Positions 35,438 through 46,446 are shown, numbered from the stretch's first letter. The stretch is 64,000 bases of DNA from Heterobilharzia americana (GCA_944470555.2 OX104134.1:113578701-113642700); one strand, 5' to 3'. Translations and numbers: made by a program. The notes: generated by a model not told the origin, from the sequence alone.

Positions 35438-36148
35438 TCATAGCCCGGCATACAACGTTCGCCAGAGTATGGTGCAGTGGCTTTGACACTGATAGCCTCC
35501 GAACGGATTGGCATCCCATTCTGTGTACCTTTTGTTGGTGACTGGGTCACCGAACCAGTTGCGACCTGCGTCTGCATGGTCTCGTCGTCGGCACTGCAAG
35601 TGCTTCACTTGTGTCTTTGTTTCACCGGAAGTAGGCCAAGTCTTGCTGTCGTAGTTCTCAAACTGAGTCTTCCAGTTATGAGGATGCGATAACCAGAAGA
35701 TAATCGCTTCACCCTGCTGCGTAGTTTTTTGTGGGTCTCTGTCAGTAAACCTAGAAAGCAGCCCCCGCGCCCGACGCACAACTTGTCGTGGGACGCCCTC
35801 AAAGTTTTGCACAGCGATCCATGTGTCCGTAGGCACTGTGTCTTTATCAATACCACATTTATAGACTTTCACTTTGGACGCTAGTTTCTTCTTAATGTGT
35901 TTATCTATTTGAAGTGTTTTCGCCTCTTCTAGCAGCGCGTGAATGTCCGAGCAGCACAAAAGGCTAAGCCAGACACTCTCTGCGTTAATGTGGCCTTTGT
36001 GTTCTGGGGTCGTACGACTATCGTAGAACCACCCCTTACATTCATTACGCTGCATACCAGGGGCCACTGCAAAGTGGCGCTGTGCCCTACCGCAAGCATT
36101 TTTACGACACTTTTGGCTCACCCTGTCACAGACGGGAAACTTTCGCAT
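35438..36148 (-). pseudogene. CR1-like ORF1 with PHD-like Cys-rich finger
   Basis: A 236-codon frame. Near its N-terminus, residues about 8-65 have Cys/His spaced like a PHD finger (C-D-R...C-R-K-N-A-C-G-R..., N-E-C-K-G-W-F, L-L-C-C-S-D-I-H). Where a PHD finger would have C-x-x-C and W-x-H-x-x-C, this copy has R-x-x-C and W-F-Y-D-S, so several metal ligands are lost. The rest (KHIKKKLASKVKVYKCGIDK, GVPRQVVRRARGLLSRFTDR) is basic, as expected of an RNA-binding ORF1 protein. Another frame carries the end to about 35105. Confidence 0.6.
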
Positions 36149-36180
36149 AAAAGTTTCTGTCCCACCCTAACCGAATAATA

Positions 36181-37259
36181 CTTCGATTCGAACAAAAATG
36201 CAGTGGTATTTGATGTGTAGGCATAAAAGTGCCAAGAGCCCAAATGAACCCGAAGATTCACCTAGCTTTTGTATCCGAAGTGACTGGAGCCAATCGGGAT
36301 TCCGAAAGGCGGTGGATGAAACAGCTAAATAACACTCAAAGCAAGAAAGAGACTTTTTAGCTCGGCTGATTGCCGGAAGCTGAAAAAGGTCCGACGACGT
36401 TATTTTTATCAGTGACTTTCACCTTCAGTTCCCATCCCATAATTTGTAGGTTTTGCACACATTTTTGGTTACTGAGTTGAGTTAATCGGCTGCATTCAAT
36501 GTTCAGACCACCAAATGCAACTACGCAAGGGTGTTGATTCTGTGTGATGAAACCATTCGGCTGAATGAATAAGGTATTATTTTTAGTGTCCCTCATGTTT
36601 GAGTTCTGTTCAATATCCATTATCTTTTTACTAGCTTGTGATAACCGATTGATTTCTTTACGCCCGCTTCCAGGTCTTTTGTATCGGTTCCAGGTCTGCG
36701 GTGGCTCCAAAGCACTAGGTCTACCACTCCCCCATTGTATCTCTGGTTGACCCAGAAGGCGTTTTTGCTTTGGTTGAATTTACTGGGATTTTTTGGTCTG
36801 CCGGAAGACTGTAGTGCGGATGAGCTCCCTAGGCTCCACGTCAACAGGCGGTTGCCCAAACTGCTTGTAAAGAGAAGACAGAAAGGAACAAAAATCTCCG
36901 TCTAAATCAGGGGGAAAGAGTTAATGACAAGGTGAAAAGAAGTGGAGCAGAAGGAGGTAGAAGCCTTAGCATTTTCATGGACGATAAAAATGATGGGGAT
37001 AGCCTTGAAAGAGAAGAGACGAGTAAGGTTATTGGACGGATTTCGGGAATAGAAGTGGTCACGCTATTCATGGGTGCGTGATAAAGAGAGATGAGATGGC
37101 TAATAAGGAGTATATTGCTTGGCCAGGCTCACGATGTTATTCTCAGCGTAAGAGTCTCGCCATGTAGTTGAAATCGTCAGAATATTAAGAAATGCTTCAT
37201 GGTTTCCACCTAGTCCAAGTCCCAGATGGTTGAACAAAACTCACTTATCGTTGCTTAGC
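36181..37259 (-). other. Possible 5' part of the CR1-like element
   Basis: Two overlapping minus-strand frames (36859-36620 and 36710-36357) contain SSGRPKNPSKFNQSKNAFWV and NGFITQNQHPCVVAFGGLN. Composition resembles the neighbouring element and differs from the intron. I recognise no domain; it may be ORF1 upstream sequence or a separate repeat. Confidence 0.3.
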
Positions 37260-38830
37260 TGTCTAATTTTACCTTGAAGCTGTCGATAGACGGATCATTC
37301 GCATCCCGGTGGAGAATGCGTTTCAGTGGCTGGCAACTCCCGGAGGGATAAAGTGTTAGCATACACAGGTTTCCATTCGTTGACAGGCAACTTTTCTTGG
37401 GTCGCCAGGAGGATTGCCACACTGGCCCTTTGGTAGGATTCGACTGTTCGGGTGACTTGGATTACTTCGCATTTCGCGGGTCGTTATCAAGTGGCCGCAT
37501 AGCCTACCATGGCTAAGAGAGCGAAGCTCTACGTCTTTCAGTCTGTCCGCATAGGTTTTCTGCAGCATTTCCGAAGTGTATCCTGGAAGTTACATATTTC
37601 TTCACATATGGTGGTATACTGACGTTGAAGACCTCTAAGTGAGGTCTCAAGGGGCACCAGGAAAAATTCCGGGGTAAGGTCACCCAGTTGCTTGCGTATG
37701 AAGTGCAGTACTGGGTAAGATCTGGGAGCATCTACCGGATAATTGAAGCAGGCGTCCAGCATGCCCATCAGTACTAGTCGATGGTCTTCTCCCGTGGAAG
37801 TGTGAGAACAGTGAGCATCCCAGAGGCAGCAGAATACCTTACGTGAGTCCGGGGTATGAAAATTTGGTTTGGCCTTTGTCGGGGTTAATTGCTAGTCTGC
37901 TGTTATTCACCCACTCTGCAGGCAATCTGAGAACACTGTGAGATGGACTTGATTTTACTTTGAATGACACACCTCTCCGTAGCTTAGCATTGTCGGCGTA
38001 AAGTGGAATCAACAGGGTGAGACTGAATGAGAAGTCATCCACAAACCGAAGGAACAGCAACGGTCCAGTTGTTACTGGCTGCTAGAAGGTATGAAGAGCA
38101 AGACCTATAATTTCGGAAATCATGTTGGACATCAACTAGCGCTCCCTTTTTCCTTACTTACATTCTGACGCGATCTTCTACCAGCCCCCATTATTTTCGA
38201 CAGAACTGGTGGAAGTATCACAGTTGAAAGGCATTTCGGGTTCTGACGGTCTCCTCTTTTGAAGGTAGGAGAGAAAACGGTACGTTTTAATTCTCGTAGA
38301 AGCAAGTGTTTCTCTAGGGGGTGCTGAAACAGGTTGGGGAGAAGACCTCATATAGCACCCAAGCACTGTTTCAACACGGACGGCCGAATGTCACCACATC
38401 CCGTTGGTTTCCTCGGGCAGAGTTTTCAGAATTTTTCGGGAACCATGGAAACTCAACTAAGACGGGTAGTGTCAAAGGGTGCTCAGAAATTTGGTGGGTT
38501 CGTTTGTATAACGGAATGATTATTTGTGTATCTGAGGTGGCAACATGGGTTTCAACAATTTACAGTTCGGGGAGTATCTCTCAAATCGGGCTTTTCATAC
38601 CTCATTCTCCCTGACTGGTAGATTATCCAACTGTAATGAATCAATGTAAGCTTTTGTGGTTCACCCCAAGCCTCTTGGCAAGACTTGTCGGAAACGACCT
38701 CCTGCCCCTACCCTGATGTTGCGGAGATTCTTTTGAGCCGTATATGCACCTTGACATTAATTTCCTGAAGATCCTCCCCGGTCTAAAAAGGCTTTCGCTT
38801 TTTCATTTTTGTTGTGACTACTGGGACGTT
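37260..38830 (-). pseudogene. Second CR1-like RT relic
   Basis: The minus-strand frame 38060-37839 reads LLIPLYADNAKLRRG (YADN at about 38000-37989, normally YADD) and then LPAEWVNNSRLAINPDKGQT, the motif C/D region. Further 3', the frame 37568-37356 reads LQKTYADRLKDVELRSLSHG, then RLCGHLITTREMRSNPSHPN, matching the 'Y-x-x-RL-x-x-LxL-x-SL-x-x-RR-x-RGDLI' ending typical of CR1/Jockey-type elements. It has the same orientation as the 32-36 kb element but comes from a different subfamily. Everything is interrupted by stops. Confidence 0.6.
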
Positions 38831-38879
38831 TCAAGAGGTAGCCCTAGTATTGACGCCCCTCAGTAGCTCACAGCGTTGG

Positions 38880-39790
38880 TCATTCAGTTGGGTATCCCAC
38901 TCCTGTGGCCATGCTGCTGTTGGCAGATGTTGGTTCATCCCCCCTTAGTTTGCCTTACTGTAGTGAAGGAAATTGTGAGATCCCTCCCATGCTGGTTGTT
39001 CGCCTATTGCCACGCCCAGACCTACCATATGGGGATCACTGCTGCCAAGCGGGGCTTCAACCTGATCGTCTTCTGCTAGTGAATGGTCGCTCGCTGGAGG
39101 ATTGTCCACTGATCAGTGGTCCACTCCTATTTTTGCCGCTCATCAATAACCATCCACTGAAATATCCCCATCTGTCCCCCTATTTGCTGACTACATCAGA
39201 GCATGGCGGATAATAGGCAGGGAGGAGGATCCAAGGATAATTCAGGGCGACCTTCTGCAGCTGGAGCCCTAGCCAGCGGCGGACGGGTTTGAGCCTCAAC
39301 CCGGAGAAACTGAAAGTGATGTGTCCTCACACACCAGAAGCGACGAAAACCAGCCGCACCCAGCAAGTGAGCAACCGCCAGGTTACCCGCAAAGAGGGAA
39401 TAAGAACTAAACTCTTCTGATATACCGGATGCTAGTGCCAAAGTCGGGCGCCATCACACACTTTCTAAGAAGGGGGCTTGAAGCACTAACTCCAGGATCA
39501 TTGCTCATGGTATTTAAAACCTGGAGGCATTCGACACTACGTCTTCCCCTACCACCAAAAAGAAACGTGAGTACACCCGAGAAGGCACAGAGAAGGGCAA
39601 CAAGGTAGGTTGTCGGACTGCCGGGTTAAACATGCACAGTTCCTAGGACAGCTCAACCTGTTCATGTTAGTCTATCAAGGGAGAGTATTTATCAAATAGA
39701 CCACCCAAACAGGCCAACATTATTGACTCAAAACCGATAGTCTCGCAAGAACCCCACTCGTATGCCTAAAAAAGGGTAAAGTCGAGAGTG
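38880..39790 (+). pseudogene. CR1/Jockey-type RT 3' relic, opposite orientation
   Basis: Plus-strand scraps: LNPEKLKV at 39295-39318 (post-catalytic region) and EKAQRRATR at 39579-39605, followed by a decayed VVGL...DSST stretch. The last corresponds to the 'LE-x-VQRRATRLV' motif. It faces the relic at 37.3-38.8 kb, forming an inverted pair of unlike elements. The 5' limit is a guess from base composition. Confidence 0.5.
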
Positions 39791-40914
39791 GGATCAAACT
39801 TATTCACATATGGGGTATGTGCCCCTGAAGTTTAAGCGGCGTGAGGTAAGCTGAAGCTAACGGTTGCTAGGATCTCGTATGAACGAGGAACTGGTCTTTT
39901 AGACATGAAAAATGAATAATAAAGGCGAGCACCAGGCCAAACTCAAGATGGGAGCACAAAATAATGCTTGAAGGTATATCAATCACTATATATAGGTGGA
40001 CTAAATGTAATGGCTCCAAAAGTGGCTCGATAACGTGTTCTAATCCAACTGTTTAGAGGTCATATTATGAAGAAGGTAAAGGCACAAATGGAAGTAAGGA
40101 AAACAAGGGTGAAGACGACAATACCGCCAAGTAGTAGAAGAGGAAGGATATGGAACCGGGAATTCGTCTGCGTGCAGAAGAATAAAGCACACGAGTTAAA
40201 TGAAGTCACAAATATTCAAATAAATCCATGCCTTTTGCTACAATGGTATACACGCTTTATGTGTTCGTGGGGAGGGGAACTACTATTTATGTTGTCTGCT
40301 ACCATATTCGGTCGGTTACTAGCTAGCTTATCGAATACACCAACAGTCTCCTTCACCACGCTTCGTATACTCGGCCTCCTTAATATGTAATGAGACAGCC
40401 AACACACCTACACTGACTTTTCAAATGAAGCGTTGAGGAGACTTCCATAGGTTATCACCAACTAATGGCACATTCCGCCCCACCCAACACAGCAATCAAA
40501 AACAGAAGTTCTACGCTACAAAAAAGCAGGAAGTTTATATTTTTAAGTACTCTAAAGAAAAAGAGCATACAATGAACACCATAGCAAGGGAAGTTGAGTA
40601 GGGAGAAACACGGACATAGAAAACACTCTCCTTGTTGAAATTCTTGCTTTCCCCGCCTGCTGCTTCGTCTGTTTTTTCCCGTCGTAGAAAAATAATTGTT
40701 CTAAACGTTGGCTTTGTTGCTATCGCGAATTAGTCACCTAAGGAACAGACCATGGCTGAAACTACCCTTCATTGAGGGTAACCAGTTTTACCAAGTTCAG
40801 AATAACTAATTACAACAAGCAGAAAGAAAAAATGTTCACTGGATTATAACTTCATAATTATCAAAATCTAGGATTTACTCATCATAAAAGTGGTCAGCAA
40901 ACTCCAACACTTAC
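39791..40914. other. LITAF intron 1, 5' part
   Basis: A plus-strand frame of 107 codons (40067-40390) has a basic start and a hydrophobic end but no family resemblance; it may be element-derived. Ends at the exon 1 donor. Confidence 0.35.
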
Positions 40915-40972
40915 CAACTGCAAGGCTGTCAGTACCCGTGAAAACGAAGGACGAGATGTTCTGGAAGTCCAT
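40915..40972 (-). CDS. LITAF-like protein, candidate exon 1 (start codon)
   Basis: The ATG at 40972-40970 opens a 19-codon stretch, MDFQNISSFVFTGTDSLAV, followed by one base and a strong donor (TTG|gtaagt). The left-over G joins the TG of exon 2 to give Val, so the frame continues exactly into the PPPY exon. A short N-terminus of this length before the proline-rich part is normal for LITAF proteins, and the total comes to about 145 residues. An alternative frame upstream (to 41157) is open but leads into a stop in exon 2 by phase, so it is more likely 5' UTR. The call depends on phase and donor, not on conserved residues. Confidence 0.5.
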
Positions 40973-41199
40973 TTGGCACATTCAAACAAGTCTATTGCCT
41001 CTGGATGCTGGAGTTGGAAAAGTGAAGATATTTGGCTTTTAGTCATAATATTCATCAAGATTATGAATCGTTGTCGTGGAATGGTATTAACATGCATGAA
41101 GTATGTAGTCCTGGAACCATCAATGAGGCGTGATATGTAAACAGTTCGTGCATACATTCCTCCACAAACTTTTCACCACTATCTGAAGCAGAAAGTGCA
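40973..41199 (-). promoter_or_regulatory. Putative 5' UTR/leader of the LITAF-like gene
   Basis: Minus-strand sequence upstream of the exon 1 ATG. A polypyrimidine tract ending in cag (tttgcactttctgcttcag, minus strand, near 41185) could be an acceptor for an upstream exon or for spliced-leader trans-splicing, which schistosomes use. No TATA-like element can be assigned with confidence. Confidence 0.3.
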
Positions 41200-41520
41200 A
41201 ACTGTTACAACGGAAGTCTTAGCTTCAAGCTTTGTTTTTCTCCAGGTAATACCCTAATGTCTAGATACAAACTGGTTTTTTTGTTAATGCGAAGACAATA
41301 CTTCCACTCGTCCAACTTGTAAATCTTCTGCATACTTATTCTGCTGGGATGTTCCATTGTGTGAACATGCAGCACTCATATCTTCTAGTGACAACGGGTG
41401 GGGATTGGGATTACCTTCCGCGAAGATACATGTAATTTATATATAAGCTTATCCATACCTGTAAAAATGGTGTGTGCCTGTATATTCAGGAATAAATATT
41501 ATTATCATTATCATTATAGC
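41200..41520 (+). repeat. Possible retroelement 3' tail
   Basis: Ends in aataaatattattatcattatcatta (about 41490-41518), a simple-repeat tail like those of RTE-type elements, preceded by a tgtgtgcctgtatattcagg stretch. No coding part is recognisable, so only the tail supports the call. Confidence 0.35.
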
Positions 41521-43150
41521 AGGGATATGGAGACCTGGTTGCTCAGAGTGGGCTGAGGGTTAGACAGGGCGAATTCGTATCGTCAGTACATCCCGATTTT
41601 ATTTTTGTTGTTTTATGGACACTGTTTTGTTAAATCCGAAAACCACCTTGGGAACAAGGGTCGTAGGCTGCATAGAGACATTGCAATGCGGGCGTAGGTA
41701 GTTTTGGTTTATCTCCCAGCCATCACTCCTACTGGTCAGACGTACGATCGAGTGAGATAAATAGTTCCACAGATGCAGTAACCTTAGATGTAGCAACTGA
41801 TCAAGACAGTTGTTCATTTGAAGAGTGATGGTAGTGATCGATACAGTATTGTACGCTCTAGTGACAGTTTGTTTTACAAAACGTTTAGTTTCGGATGTGA
41901 AGGCTCTAGTTGGATGGGCGTATTGCAGCGGTGAGCGTTTCTGAAAGCGGGGGCAGATTCGAAAATGGATACCGGAGCCTATAGATGTGTACTATGGAGA
42001 GACGTTTGATTTCCTGTACTGATAACGTCTTTATGACTGATGCATTTTACCTTGTTATCCGTCTGCCCATAAGGTTATTCCAACTGATTTCCTGTTCTGT
42101 TTAGCTAGACGTTTCTGCTTTTGTGCTCGTTTTGCTGCAGTGGTACGGTACATATGACTATTTCCGAGAAGAACGGAAACGAGGCAAAACACACCACTGT
42201 TCAGGAAGCCCATAGGCTTGCTGAGACTTGAGTTTCAACCTATTTTGGATCATGATTTAGGTGTACCAAACACTTTTTGTTGCACAACAACAAGGTTAGT
42301 CCAATGTCGTTTCTCTTCTGAAATGTCATCAGATCATTACAGCGCTTCATAAAAAAGCGGGGTAAAAAGATTTCCAATAAGTTTATTACATGAGACGCCA
42401 CCTACAGCTTGTGATTTCCAGTCATATTTTAGACGCTACTGGCTACTCTGTCGCACCAGGCACTCCGTGAAGTCTCGATCTTCTCAAATTTTATTTCTTA
42501 GACAGTATCTGTAGTTGCAGCATTTGATACATTTTGTCTCAGCTTGTTGACGATATCAAGGGACTAGAATCTACTCCACACTTGAGTTCAGAAACCCAAT
42601 AAAAGAGGAGACGAACTCATTGTCATCTCAGCGCAAACGTCTTAAATGAAGAATTGTTGGTGCTTGATCTAACAATCTCTTGTCAGCTGCGCATGGGTAA
42701 TAGCGTTGTTCAGTATGCTGACAAAGGGTAACTGAGGCGAAACGTCGGGTAACGTCACTGAAATTGGAAGTTACTTGTTGTTGTAGTCCTCAATAAGGTT
42801 ATAATAATATGCAGGCTGGGAACGTGGCCTAGCTTCCAAGCTGAAAACACATTTCGAATTTTTACATCAAACAAAGTCATGAGCAATAGGCTAGTTTGTT
42901 CCGAGTGTGTCGCATCAGAAACTGGAGTGGTTCGGAATCTTATTCTTAGCCGTTCAGGATTGAAACGACGTTGCTAGGTTGAGTTATGTATAAGAAGTTG
43001 TGAATCCCCCTCGAAACACTTTTGGCAGGCGTGAAATTTTGTGCAAGGCCTCGAGAAAAGATCGACATCAGCATCAGATTAGTTTTATCCCATCCAAACA
43101 CCCTTATTCCACACGTAGCTTTGTTTCAACAAGCTTGGGCATGATGCTTC
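41521..43150. other. Unassigned, mixed composition
   Basis: Less AT-rich than the introns. Contains a ctgaggcgaaacgtcg motif at about 42731 reminiscent of retroelement/ribozyme ends but without a hammerhead core. No coding frame of note apart from a 72-codon minus-strand frame at 41817-41599. Confidence 0.35.
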
Positions 43151-43393
43151 TGTCGAGCTCTGAAATGTGACTCCAAATTTATATACGTATCCAGATACAC
43201 TATCGTCTGTTTATAATTCCCGACACTGCTTATCCGTCAGACAATGTAAATATCAGGAGTTAACGCGAAGTATATAACAGGATGTTATGTTGGTCAATGA
43301 GCAAGCAAAAAGCCTCTTATCAGCATAACTAAACAAAAATATTCAATGAGTTGTTACATATATCAACAAAATACAGTGAAATAAAACGCTACA
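43151..43393 (-). repeat. Solo LTR of the element B family
   Basis: Runs from tgtcgagctctg to aacgctaca and aligns along its whole length with the 230-bp LTRs of element B at 50.7 and 55.5 kb, with several substitutions and a roughly 18-bp insertion near 43305. No internal Gypsy sequence flanks it, so it is a solo LTR left by recombination. The adjacent 5-bp sequences (gcttc and ctacc) do not match, so no target duplication is visible. Confidence 0.8.
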
Positions 43394-43715
43394 CTACCAC
43401 TTACTGAGCCTCACTGGGCCAATCAGCAAATACATTGGAGTGGTTGAACTTTTAACTGACTATTATTTGCGAACACTCGTCATAGACTTTAGCCTCAAAT
43501 ATGTACGAGCCACTCACTGGAATAATACAACTGCAAACCCTCTATCTTGGAGCAGAGGCTGGAGGTAGCAGATAGTTGCTGCTACCATGAATGGTTATCC
43601 TAATTAAGACGGAACGCATCCCACCGTTCTTCAGGAATGATCCTCATTCTTCAATAAACCTTATGCTAGGGTATATTTCCTGAATTTTCCAGGGTAGGCC
43701 ACGCCCTTATTCAAG

Positions 43716-44078
43716 AGCGATAAATGCCTCGAATCAATTAAAACATGTCTGCAATTCCTTCCTGTGCACCCTAAGAGCTTCAAAAACTTGGTTCGAGAAA
43801 TGAAGAGCGATAGTCCCTTGGGTTCTGTTTCAGCTTTAAGGAAACATTTTATGTATACTCTGAAGAAAGCCGCTGTCAGTCTTGTTCAAGCTGACCAATT
43901 ATCCGGAGATACCTCATCCTCCAGAAGTTTATGGAGATCTTCATCTTCCAGTGTGAAACTTCTCTCATTGGACGAAGGGTATGAGGTTAAAAATGGTCCG
44001 GGTGAAGCTGCAGCTGTCTTCATTCATCTGCAGAAGCCTACTGGTGCAGCAGGTCTTTCATGCGGGATGCAGTATTAA
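43716..44078 (+). CDS. Candidate exon, unknown protein (C-terminal)
   Basis: An open stretch of 120 codons ending in TAA (44076-44078), beginning just after a possible acceptor (cccttattcaag). It reads SDKCLESIKTCLQFL, HPKSFKNLVREMKSDSPLGS, RKHFMYTLKKAAVSLVQADQ, then a serine-rich region (SSSRSLWRSSSSS) and AAAVFIHLQKPTGAAG. Mixed hydrophobic/charged helices, a Ser-rich linker and balanced codon use suggest real coding sequence. I do not recognise the family. The solo LTR of the element B family lies about 320 bp upstream. It could also be retroelement-derived. Confidence 0.4.
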   Translation, partial: SDKCLESIKTCLQFLPVHPKSFKNLVREMKSDSPLGSVSALRKHFMYTLKKAAVSLVQADQLSGDTSSSRSLWRSSSSSVKLLSLDEGYEVKNGPGEAAAVFIHLQKPTGAAGLSCGMQY

Positions 44079-44407
44079 GAACCTTTAGAAAGATTTTATG
44101 CAGTCTTGTATTCTCTTCTTGGTGCGCGCATTTTATGCTATTTTGCCGGTTGAAATTGGTGCGTAAGTGCACTTCGTCTTATTTTTTGACAACATAGCTG
44201 GGTTACGCACGGTGAGACGGGATACTACGTTGCACAGTTTGTGAGAAAATGATCTTTTTCTTCAGCACTATCGCAATCGAAGTGTTTGCTCTCTACAGCA
44301 GGATATGATACTATTCTGCCACGGTGGGTGACATCTATTTCGAGCAGTATCAGATGACAGTAGCTTGTTATTTTTTAAATACTAATATTTTACTGCCCTC
44401 ATTTAAG

Positions 44408-44581
44408 AGCCTGTCATTACTGAGTCCCCTAACAATGGGCTTGTACAACTATTCTCTGCCATCTGTTAAATATTCTCAGCTTACTTTAAATGAAACTATA
44501 CGAGTGAAACTAGTTCGATTTCACAGAACTGGTAGTATAAGTACTTCGGTTTATGATCAATCACATTGGTACGTCTGGAAG
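44408..44581 (+). CDS. Candidate internal exon, unknown protein
   Basis: 174 nt, exactly 58 codons, between a good acceptor (tactgccctcatttaag) and a strong donor (GGAAG|gtaagc). It encodes SLSLLSPLTMGLYNYSLPSV, then KYSQLTLNETIRVKLVRFHR, then STSVYDQSHWYVWK. It looks like a beta-rich extracellular or lumenal segment with one N-glycosylation sequon (N-E-T). No family recognised. The following intron is where element A has inserted (starting 99 bp downstream). Whether it belongs with the 43.7-kb exon is unclear because that one ends in a stop. Confidence 0.5.
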
Positions 44582-44679
44582 GTAAGCATGCATTCTGATA
44601 ATGAAATAGATTTTGATGTGTAAGAAACGTGGGGCGACGCTAATCACGTGGAGCCGTTGTGGTGTTGTTTTTTAAGAGT

Positions 44680-45011
44680 TGTCTTGGTGCGAACTTGACA
44701 GACACAAAGACCAACCACTAATTATTCGAACTTGTTATACACCCACGAATACAAGAACAGGAAAGAACACAGCGTAGTCGGGTGGAATGGTATATGTAGA
44801 CGGTTGTGCCAAGACACCGATGCATTCCAACTAGCTGGTTAGAGAGTCGATTACAAACACTGTAACGTAGCACGACAGCGTGCCAAATGGTGAAGATGCT
44901 TGACTGGGTGTCTTCAGCTTGGCGAGTCCGGTTAAACTATCAAGGTCAGCATCAACGTTGAATCTTGTCGAACCCTAGGCTATTGATTTTGGGGAGGTGT
45001 GTGACGCTACA
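44680..45011 (-). repeat. Element A 3' LTR
   Basis: Read on the minus strand it starts TGTAGCGTCACACACC and ends GCACCAAGACA, with TG/CA ends. It is identical to the other LTR except near position 44684 and at the terminal base. Confidence 0.9.
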
Positions 45012-45013
45012 GA

Positions 45014-45026
45014 CCATTCCCCCCTT
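45014..45026 (-). other. Element A polypurine tract
   Basis: The minus strand AAGGGGGGAATGG, immediately inside the 3' LTR, is the expected plus-strand primer for reverse transcription. Confidence 0.75.
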
Positions 45027-45504
45027 GTGGGTTCTTGAGGACCTTAAGACAATACCAGCTGAAAGTAGAAACCCAGTGGTTTCTGCACTGGTAAAACTCT
45101 TCCGACGGGCTCACTGCGAGGAGTGGCCTGTGGTTGTCTGAATTTATTCTAGAATGTCGTAGCAAACGAAAAATAAAATACAATAAATCGAACCGTACGT
45201 CGATCGCGGTCCCCAGTTTCTTTTGACGTTCCGTTCAGTGCCCGTTGCATCTAGAATATGAGTAAAAGTCTTTAATGCCACGAAAAGGTTTCGTAAAAAT
45301 TGGAATCATGTATATATAAATATATCGGCAATAAAGTTTAAGCTGACTCCCACTTTCTTCGAAAAAGTTTCATTAGTTGGTAGTAAACAATTGATATAAA
45401 AAGATAAAATGCAGGAGGGTTTTCCATCGCCGATGAATAAGAAAAATGATGTCCCGAAATAAATTTTGAATTAAAAAATGGCTGGCACATCTTATTTCAC
45501 ACCG

Positions 45505-45702
45505 CTAAGTCAAATACGACTTCGAATACTCCGGAAACCCAACGGTTCCACCTGATCGTGATTTTTGTTGCGCCGGTGGTTGTATCTGTGCATTACTAGG
45601 CATATCATTAAGAATTTCGATAATTGGGCTGTCCGCCGGTCGGCTATAGCAAGCTGAAACGTCACTTGTAATGGGGTCGCCTGCGAAATAAGCTGGTTTC
45701 AA
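45505..45702 (-). pseudogene. Element A Pol C-terminal tail
   Basis: Begins K-P-A-Y-F-A-G-D-P and matches the position of the IKPAFMEPD sequence after the integrase in element B, followed by a Pro/Gln-rich tail and GGTVGFPEYSKSYL. It is separated from the integrase frame by a stop at 45763 and a frame change. Confidence 0.6.
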
Positions 45703-45762
45703 ACAATAGATACTGACAGTATCTTCACGTCCGTTTAACTAAATTATATAGAACTTCTCATG

Positions 45763-46446
45763 TCACTTGATCACCTTGAATGACCCATCGCAAGGTAGTC
45801 CAAGTGGTCGACGAACGGCGTCGTGGCGAATGAACACGTGTGATGTCTTTTGTAAACTGGGGTGAACGCAGACATCAGTCGTTCGAGGTCTAGCTGCAGA
45901 AGGCCTGACTGAAGGCATTGCGTTTGTAAGCCTAGTCACGTAAGATGCACTGTCAGAAACATTTTTGGAGATGGAGGTGGAAACAAATTCCCCTGGTAGG
46001 CGACGAGTGGTCCCATAGACGAGTTCTGCAGGGGTACATCCAGCATCAACTTTCAAGGGGTTACGAATACCTAGTAGGACTAGAGGCAGAGCCTCGGTCC
46101 ACTGAAGTATGTTTGTAGCTGAAACGGAAGCTTTCAGCTGTCGATGGAAACGCTCCATCATACCATTTGCTTGTGGATGGTAGGCTGTCGTTCTGAACCG
46201 GGTGCAACCTAAAAGTGCAGTTAGAGCGTGAAATAATCCACACTCGAATTTGCACCCACAGTCGGTTATGCAGGATGTGCATCCAAAGACTGAGATCCAT
46301 CTTTCGACGAAAACACGAGCTACTGTTTCAGCAGTAATATCCTTAATAGGTACTGCTTCTGGCCATCTCGTAAAACTATCCACGCAAGTGAAAAGGTAAG
46401 TCCATCCATTAGATTCTGGCAGGGCTCCTACAATGTATATATACAT
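45763..46446 (-). pseudogene. Element A integrase core
   Basis: A 227-codon frame with FTCVDSFTRWPEAVPIKDIT (first catalytic Asp), then CITDCGCKFECGLF, where the family has a TDRG-x-Q-F motif (second Asp kept, neighbours altered), then YHPQANGMMERFHRQLKASV (catalytic Glu). The C-terminal module ends RPLGLPCDGSFKVIK, a degraded G-P-F/Y motif. The frame starts in an AT-dinucleotide tract (46433-46455) that pushes it out of phase with the preceding zinc-finger region. Confidence 0.8.

Larger units (their letters stand above)
32170..36180 (-). mobile_element. CR1-like non-LTR retrotransposon, degraded
   Basis: A minus-strand element of about 4 kb in LITAF intron 1. From 5' (right) to 3' it has ORF1 with a Cys-rich PHD-like finger (36148-35438 and on to about 35105), endonuclease remnants (about 34900-34440), RT (33899-32958) and the C-terminal region (32902-32184). 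The order matches CR1-clade elements, in which PHD-type ORF1 proteins are known. More than ten stops and frame changes are visible. It is GC-richer than the host intron. The 5' limit may extend to about 36860. Confidence 0.8.

Noticed and set aside
40894..41157. 87-codon minus-strand protein
   Set aside because: Open, but in the phase that does not continue into LITAF exon 2 and without family resemblance; treated as leader overlap.
42700..42790. Hammerhead ribozyme at ctgaggcgaaacgtcg
   Set aside because: GAAAC-GTC is present, but there is no CTGANGA box followed by a pairing stem II.
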